64,000 bases of DNA from JBAZTO01 sp041661865 (GCA_041661865.1 JBAZTO010000005.1:42206-106205); one strand, 5' to 3'. Numbered from the stretch's first letter, positions 49,543 to 59,700 are shown. Program-made: numbers and translations. Notes: a model not told the origin generated them from the sequence alone.

Positions 49543-50973
49543 ATGCGACTTTATCTGATCAACCCGAATAACCCGCTGGTCAGCCTGGCCAAGGTCAAGG
49601 AAAGCCGGTGGAATCGCTACCGTATCTGGAAACCTCTGGGGCTTCTGGTGTTGGCGGGTCTGACGCCGTCGGATTGGGAGATCACCGTCATCGATGAAAA
49701 CCTGCGCGTGCCGGACTACTCGGCCATGCCTCGCCCGGACCTGGTGGGGATTACCGCCTTCACGTCGCAGGCCAGCCGGGCGTACGAGCTGGCGGAAGAG
49801 TTTCGCGGCCGCGGCGTGTGCGTGGTCATGGGCGGGATTCATGCCACCATGTGCAGCGAGGAAGCCCTGCGCCATGTCGATTTGGTTGTCACGGGCGAGG
49901 CCGAGAGCGTCTGGGCACACGTCCTGGAAGACGCCAGGTATGGCCGGTTGCAGAGAATCTATCACGGCAAGCACCTGGACCTGGCCGAGGTTCCGCCGGC
50001 CCGCCACGACCTCCTGCAAGAAGGCTATGCCTTTGGCTCCATCCAGACGACGCGAGGCTGTCCGCTGAGTTGCAGCTTCTGTAGCGTGTCGGCCTTCAAC
50101 GGCACTCTCTACCGTCACCGGCCGATAGCCCATGTGATCGAGGAACTCAAGTCCATCCGGGAGAAGTGGGTTCTGGTGGTGGATGACAATCTCATCGGCA
50201 TTAACGCGTCGCATGTCGCCAGGGCCAAGGAGTTGTTCCGCGCGATGATCGCGGCCGACCTCGGCAAGGCCTGGATCGGCCAGGTCACCATCAACATGGC
50301 CGACGACGAGGAGTTGCTGGACCTGGCCGCGCGGGCGGGCTGCCGGGGCGTGTTCATCGGATTTGAGTCGCCCACTGCCGCCGGGCTTGCCGAGGTGGGC
50401 AAGAAGTTCAACCTGCTCAAAGGGCGGGACTTCAGGGCCTCGGTTCGACGGATCCATCGCCACAACATACTGGTCGTCGGATCGTTCATCCTTGGGCTGG
50501 ATGCCGATGAGCCGGGCATCGGCCGGAGGATTGCCCAGGCGGCCGGAAGCTACGGCGTGGACGTCCTCAACGCCCTGTTCCTGACCCCGCTGCCGGGCAC
50601 TCGCCTGTGGGGTCAGATGAAGAGCCAGGGCCGCATTGTCGCCGCCGACTTCCCTGACGATTGGCGATACTACACGCTGGGGTTCCCGACGGCGCACTAC
50701 AAGAACTTCTCCTGGTCGGCCCTTGTGGAGGAGATGAACCGCTGCGATCGGCGATTCTACTCGCTGTGGCAAATCCTTCGCCGCGTCGCCACGGGCGTCC
50801 TGCGGATGCGACACCCGATCGTGTTGCTGGTAACCAACCTGTCCTATCGGAACAACGCCCGGCTGTCCCGGAAGAGCTATGCGGAGATGGACTTGCTACG
50901 CGGCAAGCACGCGGAACGCTCTGCCTCGTGCCCTGTGACTCACCAAACGATGGATCGGGTGCCCGCCAGGTAG
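49543..50973 (+). CDS. B12-binding radical SAM protein
   Basis: 476 residues. The N-terminal cobalamin-binding region has LYLINPNNP, GLLVLAGLTPSDWEITVIDENL and GGIHATMCSEEAL. The radical SAM core has CPLSCSFCS (Cx3Cx2C) and HVIEELKSIREKWVLVVDDNLIGIN. The family includes methyltransferases and hopanoid/tetrapyrrole-type enzymes; the substrate is unknown. The last about 22 residues come from an intergenic repeat (50908 on) that has replaced the original C-terminus. Confidence 0.85.
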   Translation: MRLYLINPNNPLVSLAKVKESRWNRYRIWKPLGLLVLAGLTPSDWEITVIDENLRVPDYSAMPRPDLVGITAFTSQASRAYELAEEFRGRGVCVVMGGIHATMCSEEALRHVDLVVTGEAESVWAHVLEDARYGRLQRIYHGKHLDLAEVPPARHDLLQEGYAFGSIQTTRGCPLSCSFCSVSAFNGTLYRHRPIAHVIEELKSIREKWVLVVDDNLIGINASHVARAKELFRAMIAADLGKAWIGQVTINMADDEELLDLAARAGCRGVFIGFESPTAAGLAEVGKKFNLLKGRDFRASVRRIHRHNILVVGSFILGLDADEPGIGRRIAQAAGSYGVDVLNALFLTPLPGTRLWGQMKSQGRIVAADFPDDWRYYTLGFPTAHYKNFSWSALVEEMNRCDRRFYSLWQILRRVATGVLRMRHPIVLLVTNLSYRNNARLSRKSYAEMDLLRGKHAERSASCPVTHQTMDRVPAR

Positions 50974-51084
50974 GGCGTGCTTACCAGCACGCGGAATGTT
51001 CTGCCTCGTGCAAGTATGCACGACCTACCGGGTCACGCGGAATGCCCTGCCTCGTGCCCTGTGACTCGCCAAACGACGGATCGT
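50908..51084. repeat. Repeat array CACGCGGAAYGYTCTGCCTCG
   Basis: Copies begin at 50908, 50988 (short) and 51034: CACGCGGAA..CTGCCTCGTGCCCTGTGACTC, then CCAAACGAYGGATCG. Part of the same unit (TGTGACTCGTCAAACGATGG) occurs at 53903, before pheT. The first copy is inside the radical SAM frame. Confidence 0.7.
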
Positions 51085-51098
51085 GTACCAGCACTCTA

Positions 51099-51130
51099 AA
51101 AAACAAACCGGCTGCCACGGGGGCAGCCGG
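51099..51130 (-). terminator. Terminator of the B12-binding gene
   Basis: Stem CCGGCTGCC / GGCAGCCGG (51108-51116, 51122-51130), followed on the minus strand by TTTGTTTTTT. Confidence 0.85.
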
Positions 51131-51171
51131 CGCCGGAATCCGTTCCGGTGGGTTGTCTTGTACGGTCGAGA

Positions 51172-51912
51172 CTACTTGCGAAACTCGCTCTTGGCGTGGG
51201 CGCCGACCAGGGCAGGGCTGCGTCTCTTGCGACGCCGGCCTGGCTCGGGCATGTCGGGGCGGGCGACGCGGATGGGATGCTCCTCGACCAATTGCATGGC
51301 CTCGGTCACATCGTGGGCGAAGAGGTCGGCCTTGACCTCGTCGGCCAGGCCCTCGGCCCGGTTGAACACGCCGCCGCTGAGGAGCACCTGCATGTCCGGG
51401 CAGGGGCTGACCTCGCGGACCAGCGAGATGAGATTGCGGATGGGAGGCACCGAGGCCGGCTCGGCGCCGTAGATGCAGAGGATTTCCGGCTTGGTTCGGC
51501 CGACGAACTCCAGAACCTCGTCGTTGGGGACCGACGAGCCCAGTAACCACACGCTCCAGCCCTCGGCCTCGAAAAGGTCGGCGGTCATCTGGGCGCCGAG
51601 TTCTTCGATCTGGCCGGAGCCGCAGACGATGACCATTCTCTTGCCGCTCTTGGGCTTGCGGGCCAGGAAGCCGCAAAGCTGGTCGGCCAGCATCCGGTTG
51701 ATGCGGGTGGCCATCTGCTCAGTCACGCGGGAAATGTCGTCATTGCGGTAGAGCTTCTCCACCTGCTCCATCGCCGGCCAGAGGACCATCTTCAGCAGCT
51801 TGGAGGCGGTCAGGCCGCGGTCGTGCGCGGCGAAGATCAGCTCGCGTGCCTCGCAACGCTTGCCGGCGAACAGGTGCTCCAGGTACTGCTTGAACAGTTC
51901 GGCGAACGTCAT
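51172..51912 (-). CDS. B12-binding-fold protein lacking the axial histidine
   Basis: 246 residues from ATG 51912 (AAAGG 8 nt upstream); the frame extends upstream but has no better start. A helical cap (FAELFKQYLEHLFAGKRCEARELIFAA.. to about 95) precedes a Rossmann-like B12-binding domain: SGQIEELGAQMTADLFEAEGW, WLLGSSVPNDEVLEFV, LLSGGVFN. In the MtaC/CarH type the motif is DxHxxG or xxHxxG; here the histidine position is glutamate (IEELG). It may bind cobalamin base-on, another ligand, or none. It ends in a basic tail (GRRRKRRSP). Confidence 0.75.
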   Translation of the reverse strand: MTFAELFKQYLEHLFAGKRCEARELIFAAHDRGLTASKLLKMVLWPAMEQVEKLYRNDDISRVTEQMATRINRMLADQLCGFLARKPKSGKRMVIVCGSGQIEELGAQMTADLFEAEGWSVWLLGSSVPNDEVLEFVGRTKPEILCIYGAEPASVPPIRNLISLVREVSPCPDMQVLLSGGVFNRAEGLADEVKADLFAHDVTEAMQLVEEHPIRVARPDMPEPGRRRKRRSPALVGAHAKSEFRK

Positions 51913-52580
51913 GGTGGTCATCCTTTCATCGGCCGGGAGAACCGCGTCCATGGCCCTTCCGGTTCCGGTGTTGACTTGAGGCATTCCTTGCCTTGAATTC
52001 TGGGTAATTTTTCTGATCATGGTTTTTAAGTTCTTGTTAATCTGGATAACTTCGGCAACATAGGTAGAATCGGGAAACGGCACTATTTTTCTTTAGGGCA
52101 AAATAGAAAAGATAGATAAAATAGGTAGTTTGATTCGGTCGTATGGGAAAATATGGGATTCCCTATAGGGCAGTATGGTTTCTAACTTATTTACATACAA
52201 TGTGTTATAGCTATATAGAGTCGGCGGATTGTCAGGAATATGGCAGCGACGGGGAGCCGGTGATTCGACCCTGGATTCGTGGTACCGGCGGTATCCGGCT
52301 GAACCTCGCGGCGGCGACGGAGCCACGGATCAGCGAGTCGGTGCCCGAGGATCAACCCGCGTGAGCCGCTTTCTCCTGCCCCCAGACAGCCGGTCTTCAT
52401 CGCCCCTTAAGACCTGTCCAGGAACAGGGTGCCAGTAATAATATTGGCTTGACAAATCCAGATTATTTGATCTAATATGGCTCACTATCAGGGGTTGCCG
52501 CCGAAGGAAACTGGCGGAGCGCCACGTCAATTGTCATGGTTGGCCTGGGTCGATCACGGGCTGACGTAGCGAGGTACAAT
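51913..52580. other. Intergenic with an A/T-rich, TATGG/ATAGG-rich island
   Basis: Between about 52000 and 52215 the sequence is A/T-rich, with repeated ATAGGTA, TATGGG and CTATAGGG words, including ACATAGGTA also found near 720. No gene supported; probably the promoter region of the B12-binding gene and possibly a binding region for the nearby LuxR-type regulator. The stretch from 52240 to 52400 is ordinary GC-rich sequence. Confidence 0.45.
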
Positions 52581-52919
52581 ATGCTGCCCGCTGCCGACAT
52601 ATTCAGCCGGACCGAATGGGACGCACTTGCCGAAGAGGCTTGTTTATCGCCCCGACAGAAGCAGATTTCGGGCCTCATCTTACACGGATTTGGAGATAAG
52701 CAGATCGCTGCTCAATTGGCCGTGACGGTCCCCACGATTCGCACCCACATGAGCCGGCTGTTCCTCAAACTGGGCGTTCAGGACCGCAACGATTTGCTGC
52801 TCTACTTCTTCCGACAGGCCCGCAGGCGATGCGAGTCGGTCGCTTGCCCCCTACGCCGGCAGAGGCGGGCCAGGTCGCTTTCCCCGTCGAACCACGAGGC
52901 GGGCCGTTTGACAAAGTAA
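52581..52919 (+). CDS. LuxR-type HTH regulator
   Basis: 112 residues from ATG 52581 (GAGG 7 nt upstream). The GerE/LuxR helix-turn-helix is LSPRQKQISGLILHGFGDKQIAAQLAVTVPTIRTHMSRLFLKLGV (about 23-70). There is no sensor or receiver domain, only a short N-terminal segment and a basic tail. It is divergent from the B12-binding gene, with about 670 bases between the two starts. Confidence 0.8.
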   Translation: MLPAADIFSRTEWDALAEEACLSPRQKQISGLILHGFGDKQIAAQLAVTVPTIRTHMSRLFLKLGVQDRNDLLLYFFRQARRRCESVACPLRRQRRARSLSPSNHEAGRLTK

Positions 52920-53084
52920 GCATCACATGGGCGAATAGTGTTTCGTTGTGATGTCATTGAAAACAATGACATCCTACATGATGAATTGCACTTCTAAATG
53001 AATGTGGTAGTCTTCTTCTGCTTTGCCGCTCGGTTCTAAAGGGAGAACCTTTATGGCGGCCAGGCGATGATCACATCCGGAAAA

Positions 53085-53123
53085 GGGAACGAGTCCGCGG
53101 GTATTCAGGTGGTGAGCCTCCAT
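53085..53123 (+). promoter_or_regulatory. Leader element shared with the LacI gene
   Basis: GAACGAGTCCG then GTATTCAGGTGGTGAGCCT, matching the leader at 20648-20684 in sequence and spacing. It lies about 40-75 nt before the cold-shock start codon, so it is probably in the 5' untranslated region. A hairpin AGTGA..TCACT follows. Confidence 0.4.
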
Positions 53124-53160
53124 CGACTAGTGATTGCGTCACTGAGAAAGGAGTTGGCTC

Positions 53161-53379
53161 ATGGCGACGGGGACGGTCAAGTGGTTTGATCCGAAGAAGG
53201 GGTATGGGTTCCTCATTGGCCCGGAAGGCCAGGACGTGTTCGTCCATTACACATGCATCGTTGGCGACGGCTTTCGGGCGCTCAAGGACGGCGAGCCCGT
53301 GGACTACGAATTAGTCAAGAGCGAGAAGGGATTCCAGGCGCGAAATGTCATCAGGCCCGCTGAAAGGGCGGCGGTCTGA
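53161..53379 (+). CDS. Cold-shock domain protein
   Basis: 72 residues with an AAAGGAG site. MATGTVKWFDPKKGYGFLIG (RNP1 KGYGFL) and DVFVHYTCI (RNP2). The C-terminus ARNVIRPAERAAV is a little longer than in the protein at 37807. Both probably act as RNA chaperones. Confidence 0.95.
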   Translation: MATGTVKWFDPKKGYGFLIGPEGQDVFVHYTCIVGDGFRALKDGEPVDYELVKSEKGFQARNVIRPAERAAV

Positions 53380-53954
53380 TACCGCGTCTCTCGGATAGCC
53401 GTTTAATCGACGATTCCATGCGTGCGGGCGGCTAGAATGGCGTGCCCGGCTTTTTGGGGTAGTGCCCGGTCCGTTGCCGGTACGGCAATGGCGGCGATCA
53501 CCGTTCAAAGGAAGTCCGCTGCACCCCGTGATGATGTAGGTCTCCCTCCACCTACGTCGGGGTTGTGGCTCTGTGGGCGACACCAAGGTCTCCCTCCACC
53601 CGGGTGTCGCCCCTTGTTTTTCCCGGCCTCCACCCGGCCGATCTGCAAGGCGGACACATCCAAAAAGAATCCTTAGCCGCGAATTACGCCAATTTCGCGA
53701 AAATAATAATGAAGCTGGATCGAGCTTATGGGCCTTTCCTTTTTCGCGTCTGTCTTCGCGGAATTCGCGGCTGATTTTTTGGGCGACCAACTCACTTCAC
53801 TTTTGGATGCGATGGCCCTGGGCCGATCCGCCTAAAAGCTTTCCAAGCCACCGGCCTGGCGGTACGATATCAGGCTCGCAAAACGACTTTGGGCCTAGTG
53901 TTCTGTGACTCGTCAAACGATGGGCGGGCCCGGAGGCCCCCTACTGGAAAAGCT
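53380..53954. other. Intergenic holding several repeat types
   Basis: Contains two copies of GGTCTCCCTCCACC (53539, 53588), a hairpin GGGCGACACC..GGGTGTCGCCC, an A/T-rich unit (CCGCGAATTACGCC..CGCGGAATTCGCGG) of a type that is scattered in many genomes, and at 53903 a piece of the 50908 repeat. No gene supported. Confidence 0.55.
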
Positions 53955-55958
53955 ATGAAGATCTCATTGAACTGGCTGACGGATTACGTGGACGTTTCGA
54001 TGGACGCTCGCGAGCTGGCCAAGCGGCTGACGGCCTCGGGCCTGGGCTGCGAGGAGATCATCGACGCCGGCGAGGACGTGGTGCTCAACCTGGAGATCAC
54101 CTCCAACCGTCCCGACTGTCTCGGGCACCTCGGCGTGGCCCGCGAAGTGGCAGCCATCACCGGCGCGACCTTTCGCCCGCCGCTGATCGGCAAGCTCAAG
54201 ACCACCGGCCTGGCGTCCAGGCTGGCCGGCGTGCGGGTGGATGCCCCGGACCTCTGCCCGCGTTACACCGCCCGCGTCATCCGCAACGTCAAGGTCGGCA
54301 CCAGCCCCGAGTGGATGGTGCAACGTCTCGAGGCCGTCGGGCTGCGAAGCATCAACAACATCGTCGATGTGACCAACTACATCCTGATGGAATACTCCCA
54401 GCCGCTGCACAGCTTCGACTATGACAAGCTCGCGGGCCACCAGATCATCGTCCGGCGGGCGATGGGCGGCGAGCAGATCGTCAGCATCGACCAGACCCGC
54501 TGCCAGTTGGACGAGAACATGCTGGTCATCGCCGACGCCGAGCGGGCTGTCGCGGTGGCGGGCATCATGGGCGGCCTCAACAGCGAGGTGACCGACAAGA
54601 CGGTCAACGTGCTGATCGAGTCGGCTCAGTTCGACCCGCTCTGCATCCGCCGCACCGCGCGCAAGCTGGCCCTGATGAGCGAGAGCAACTATCGCTTCGA
54701 GCGAGGCGTGGACCCTGTCGGCGTGGATGCCGCGTCGTTGCGGGCCTGCGAGCTTATCCTGGAACTGGCCGGCGGAGAGCTGGCCGAGGGCGTCATCGAC
54801 GTCTGGGCCAACCCCTACAAGGCACCGGTGGTCTCACTGCGGCCACAACGGTGCAGCGCGTTGGTCGGCATCGACATTCCCGCCGACAGGCAGGTGGACA
54901 TCCTCGCCCGCCTGGGCCTTACGCCGCGACTCGAGGGCGGCAAGATCGTCTGCACGATCCCGCCCCACCGGGCCGACCTGACGCGGGAAGTCGACCTGAT
55001 CGAGGAAGTCATCCGCCTGCACGGCTACGACAAGATCCCCTCCGGCGGGCACGTCACGCACAAGGTCACCGGCGACGCCGCCTTCCAGCGCGTCCGGCGG
55101 CAAATCAGCGGCGTGGTCAGTGCTGCCGGCTTTGACGAACAGGTGTGCGTGACCTTCATCGACGCCCAGGAGGCCCTGCTGTTTGGCGATGCGGCGCCGG
55201 TGTGCGCCGACCCGCTGGTGCGCAGAACCAACAACGCGCTTCGGCCGACGCTGCTGCCCTCGCTGCTGGCCACCTGCAAGACCAACCAGGACGCCGGCGC
55301 CAGCGAGGTGAGCCTGCATGAGGTGTCGGCGGTCTTCCCGCCCGGCCCCGGCGGCCACGTCGAAGACGAGCACGTCGAGCTGGCGATGGTGACCACGCGC
55401 GACCTGGCCGAGCTTCGCGGCACGCTGGAAGCCCTTGTCGACCGCGTCGCCCCGCGGGCCCGGCTGGAGGTCGTGCCCGCCGCGGTCAAGGGGATGGAGG
55501 AGTCGGCCTCGGCCGATCTGCTCCTCAACGGCAAGAGAATTGGCTCGATGGGCGTCATCGCCCAGAACGTTCGCGATTACTACGGCCTGAATTCGGCGAT
55601 CACGGCGGCGGCGTTGCGTTTCGACGCCCTGCTGGCCAATGCCCAGGAGATACGGCAGTACCAGGCCGTGCCGCGTCTGCCGGCGGTGAAACGCGACCTG
55701 TCGCTGGTGGTCGATGAAGGCGTCACCTGGAAGGCCCTGGCCGATGCCATCGACGCCGTGCCCCAGCCCATGCGGGTGGCGGTGGACTACGTGACGACCT
55801 ATCGCGGCAAGCCCATTCCCACCGGCCGCAAGAGCGTTACCGTTACCCTGACGTACCGTTCCAGCGTCGGAACGCTGCGGAGCGAAGAAGTGGATGCGGA
55901 GGTCGCGGCGGTCGTGACGGCGGCGAAAGAAAAATTCTCCGCCGAACTTCGCGCGTAA
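53955..55958 (+). CDS. pheT: Phenylalanyl-tRNA synthetase beta subunit, short form
   Basis: 667 residues from ATG 53955, against about 795 for E. coli PheT. MKISLNWLTDYVDV starts the family, ITSNRPDCLGHLGVAREVAAITG, LRSINNIVDVTNYILMEYSQPLHSFDYDKL, ESNYRFERGVDP and the C-terminal anticodon-binding domain (PRLPAVKRDLSLVVDE .. VTLTYRS) are present. The EMAP-type tRNA-binding OB domain normally inserted after about residue 40 is missing; short forms exist in other phyla. pheS is not adjacent. Confidence 0.95.
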   Translation: MKISLNWLTDYVDVSMDARELAKRLTASGLGCEEIIDAGEDVVLNLEITSNRPDCLGHLGVAREVAAITGATFRPPLIGKLKTTGLASRLAGVRVDAPDLCPRYTARVIRNVKVGTSPEWMVQRLEAVGLRSINNIVDVTNYILMEYSQPLHSFDYDKLAGHQIIVRRAMGGEQIVSIDQTRCQLDENMLVIADAERAVAVAGIMGGLNSEVTDKTVNVLIESAQFDPLCIRRTARKLALMSESNYRFERGVDPVGVDAASLRACELILELAGGELAEGVIDVWANPYKAPVVSLRPQRCSALVGIDIPADRQVDILARLGLTPRLEGGKIVCTIPPHRADLTREVDLIEEVIRLHGYDKIPSGGHVTHKVTGDAAFQRVRRQISGVVSAAGFDEQVCVTFIDAQEALLFGDAAPVCADPLVRRTNNALRPTLLPSLLATCKTNQDAGASEVSLHEVSAVFPPGPGGHVEDEHVELAMVTTRDLAELRGTLEALVDRVAPRARLEVVPAAVKGMEESASADLLLNGKRIGSMGVIAQNVRDYYGLNSAITAAALRFDALLANAQEIRQYQAVPRLPAVKRDLSLVVDEGVTWKALADAIDAVPQPMRVAVDYVTTYRGKPIPTGRKSVTVTLTYRSSVGTLRSEEVDAEVAAVVTAAKEKFSAELRA

Positions 55959-56059
55959 CAAGCGGCCGCCGTGAAGGTAAGAAACATCGCTCAGCCGAAA
56001 CGTTTTGCCCCTCAAGGAATCCGCGCCCTCGGCCGATAGATGTGATGTATACTGGTCAT

Positions 56060-56228
56060 AGAAAAAAAGCCTCTGCCCGTGCTCGACGGCCGGCTCAGTT
56101 GAAAAGAACCTATACCCATTGTTTGGGAAGCGATGTCCGAAAACGCTGGGGCGTCTAGGCAGCTACCCACTTAGAATAATGGGTTCTTCTTCCTGGGCGA
56201 CATCGGCATAATGGCGGAGGCGTTTTTT
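56060..56228 (+). ncRNA. ssrS: Probable 6S RNA
   Basis: A long rod: the ends pair (GCCTCTGCC, 56069-56077, with GGCGGAGGC, 56213-56221), followed by TTTTTT. Further inside, GCTCAG pairs with CTGGGC, then GAAAAGAA..CCCATT with AATGGGTTCTTC with a bulge, and GGGAAGC with GCTACCC near the apex. A TATACT -10 box lies at 56048-56053, about 8 nt before the start. Length (about 169 nt), a single long irregular hairpin and own promoter and terminator fit 6S RNA, the regulator of RNA polymerase. No sequence match has been made. Confidence 0.5.
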
Positions 56229-56329
56229 GCGCTCTCCTCAAAGGGTTGTCACGGAGCGCACGGAACAGGAATAACCTCCCCAATCCCAGCGCCCCGCCCC
56301 TTCTTTCTCCCCCGCCGGCACTGTTGAAC

Positions 56330-56480
56330 AGCAAGAAAACAACCTATCACAAAGGGCACAAAGAGCACAGAGGCCACGAAGAACCGCATGTGAATTAAGG
56401 CTGTCCCGTCCATTCTTGTGCCTATCAACTCTTTCAACAGTTCTCTGTGACCTCTGTGGCCTCGGTGTCCTCTGTGATTA
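56330..56480. repeat. Intergenic repeat of the CACAGAGG type
   Basis: AAAGGGCACAAAGAGCACAGAGGCCACGAAG.. (left half) and TTCTCTGTGACCTCTGTGGCCTCGGTG.. (right half) form an imperfect inverted pair. Such CACAGAG units recur between genes in many planctomycete and deltaproteobacterial genomes and create spurious HRGHRGHR-type frames. Confidence 0.6.
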
Positions 56481-56737
56481 GTGCTTTGGGGACTGCCAGA
56501 GAATCCAACCACGCCCAATGCGACGGGTCGGGCGTTTTCACTTGAAAAATTGACTCTTTGTGGGCATAATTCCACAACTTCAGTACCGTGCGCGAGAAAC
56601 GCGCGGAGGACGTGCTGAACCGACTGTCGCGGCCCGCCTTGACATCACGCGGCAGCGGCGTCAACGACCGTGGGGGTCCATCCCTTCACGGCAGGAAACG
56701 TAAGTGAGAAGTCCAGACCCTGGACGGGAGTGCGGAT

Positions 56738-59700
56738 ATGAGTTGCTTCGTCGGCATCGACGTGGGCGCCGTCTCAGCCAAGGCGGCCCTGATAATCGAT
56801 AAGAGCCAAGGGGCCGCCCTGAGCGGCAACGCCGCCTTCACACCGCTGGACGGCTGCGCCGAAGCGGGCAAGTGCATCTTCGTCAGCAGCTATCGCCGCA
56901 CGCGCGGCAAGCCCCTGGCCGCAGCCACCGAACTGCTGGAAGACATCATCGCCGCCGTCGGCATGGACCAGGTCAGCGGCGTGTGCCTGACCGGCAGCGC
57001 CGGCAAGTTGGTCGCCGCCAAGCTGTCGGCCTCGGTCACCAACGAGTTCAAGGCCGTCGCAACGGGCCTGTCGGCTCTGGGCCTGAATGTGCGGACGGTT
57101 TTCGAGATGGGCGGGGAGAGTTCCAAGTACCTGCGGCTGTCCCACAACGCCGACGGCACCTACGGCATCGTCGATTACGCCACCAACGGCGACTGCGCCG
57201 CCGGGACCGGCTCGTTCATCGACCAGCAAGCCGGCCGGCTCAAGTACGCCATCGAGGACGTCGGGCCGCTGGTGCTGTCGGCCGACCGCGCGGCGCAGGT
57301 GGCCGGGCGGTGCAGCGTGTTCGCCAAGAGCGACATGATCCACGCCCAGCAGAAGGGCTACAACCCGCCCGAGGTGCTTCGCGGCCTGTGCAACGCGGTC
57401 GCTCGCAACTTCCGCACGGCGGTGGTCCGCTCGCACGGGGTGGAGGGGCCGGTGGCCTTCATCGGCGGCGTGGCCGCCAATGCCGCCGTCGTCCGCGCCA
57501 TGCGCGAGACCTTCGACCTGCAAGAGTCGCAGATGATCGTGCCCCCGGCCTTCACGCACATTTCCGCCGTCGGCGCCGCCGCCGTCGCGGCCCATGCGGC
57601 CAAGGTCGAAAACCTCGCCCACATCGACGACCTGCGGAAGGCCAGCGACGCACTGGCCGGCGCCTTCCCCACCAGCGAGCCGCTGGACATGTCCAACGTG
57701 CTGCTGCTGCGGAACCACGTCGAACCCTACGAGCCCTCCTACGGCAGCGAGAAGATCGACGTCTTCCTGGGCGTGGACATCGGCAGCGTTTCGACCAACG
57801 TGGTGGCCATCGACGACGAAGGCCGCGTCGTGATCGACATTTACACCCGCACGCTGGGCAGGCCCATCGAGGTCGTCGCCGCGGCGCTCAAGGACATCGA
57901 GGCCCAGTGGGGCGACCGCCTCAACATTCGCGGCGTGGGCACGACCGGCTCGGGCCGCGAGCTGATCGGCGAACTCATCGGCGCCGACACGATCAACGAC
58001 GAGATCACCGCCCACAAGACCGGCTCGACCTACGTCGGCAGGAAGATGCTCGACGGGCGCGTGCCCGACACGATCTTCGAGATCGGCGGGCAGGACTCCA
58101 AGTTCATCTCGCTCCAGGACGGCATCGTGGTGGACTTCACCATGAACGAAGCCTGCGCCGCCGGCACGGGCAGCTTCCTCGAAGAGCGGGCCGAGGAACT
58201 GGACATCTCCATCAAGGGCGAGTTCGCCGAGCTGGCCCTGTCCAGCCGCAGCCCCATCCGCCTGGGCGAGCGCTGCACCGTGTTCATGGAGCGCGACGTC
58301 AACAGCTATCTCCAGCGCGGCGCGACCAAGGCCGACCTGGTGGCGGGCCTGGCCTACTCGGTGGTCTACAACTACATCAACCGCGTCGTCCGCGGCCGAA
58401 AGATCGGCCAGACGGTCTTCTTCCAGGGCGGCACGGCCTACAACGACGCCGTCGCGGCGGCCTTCGCCAGCGTGCTGGGCAAGGAAATCATCGTCCCGCC
58501 CTTCAACGGCGTCATCGGCGCCATCGGCGCCGCCCTGCTCGCGCGGGACAAGATGACCCGCCCGCCGGCCTCTGGTACCACGGCCGTCTCGGCTGTGGAC
58601 ACAGGCGAGACGCCTGTGCTACCAGACAAGCAGATGGGCACCTACATCAGCGAGACCGGCGGGAGGAGCCTCCGCGCCCTCAAGAGCCGATTCCGCGGCT
58701 ACGACCTGATGAAGGTGGACTACAAGCTGCGCGAGTTCACCTGCAAGGCCTGCTCCAACACCTGCCAGATCCAGGAATTCACGGTCGAAGGCTCCAAGAC
58801 CTACTGGGGTGACAAGTGCTCCGACCGCTACCGCAAGGCCGTCAAGGCGGCCCGCAAGCCGATCATCGATGACCTGATGGCCTTTCGCACCCGGCTGATG
58901 ATGGACGAGTCAGGCCTGCCCGACGCCAATGGCGGCAAGACCGTCGGCATCCCGCTGACGATGTTCGCGCTGGAATGGCTGCCGTTCTGGCGAACCCTGC
59001 TGGCCCACTGCGGCTTCAACGTCGTGCTGTCGGAGCCTTCCAACAAGAAGATCATCCAGGCCGGGCTCGACAGCGTGGTGGCCGAGCCGTGCTTCCCGAT
59101 CATCGTCGCCCACGGCCACATGGTCAGCCTCGCCCAGCAGGGCGTCGACTACATCCTGGCGCCTAACATCATCTCGATGAAGTCGCAGTGGAACGAAACC
59201 GAGAGCCACCTGTGCCCCTGGCACCAGACGCTGCCGTTCGTCACGCGCCAGGCCCCCGCCCTGATGGACTTCGCCGACCGCTTCATTACGCCGGTCCTCC
59301 ACTTCCGCGAGGGGCCCAAGCGGGTCCGCCGCGAGTTGACCGAGTGCCTGGGCAAACTGGGCGTCAAGGCCTCCACGGTTGCCTCGGCCGTCGAGGCGGC
59401 CTTTGCCGCACAGGGCCGCTTCAAGACCGCCATCCTCGAAGCCGGGCGCACCGCGATGCAGACCCTCGAGCGCACGGGCGAGCCGGGCGTGGTGCTGATG
59501 GGCCGGCCTTACAACATCCACGACGCGGGCATGAATCTCTCGGTGGCCCAGAAGTTGCGGGAGTTTTACGGCGTCAACGTCGTCCCGCTGGACTTCCTGG
59601 ACACCGACAGCCTCGACATCCGCGACGTCAACTCGAACATGTTCTGGGACCTGGGGCGGCGCATCCTGGCCACGGCCAAGATCGTCGGCCGGCACGACAA

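Noticed and set aside
50908..51084. Possible CRISPR array
   Set aside because: Only three unequal copies with no regular spacers and no cas genes.
56249..56575. HRGHRGHR-type small protein
   Set aside because: A translation of the CACAGAGG intergenic repeat; well known as a spurious frame type.
56774..58812. Long antisense and plus +1 frames inside the activase
   Set aside because: Both are shadows caused by GC-rich third positions; the activase frame has all family motifs.
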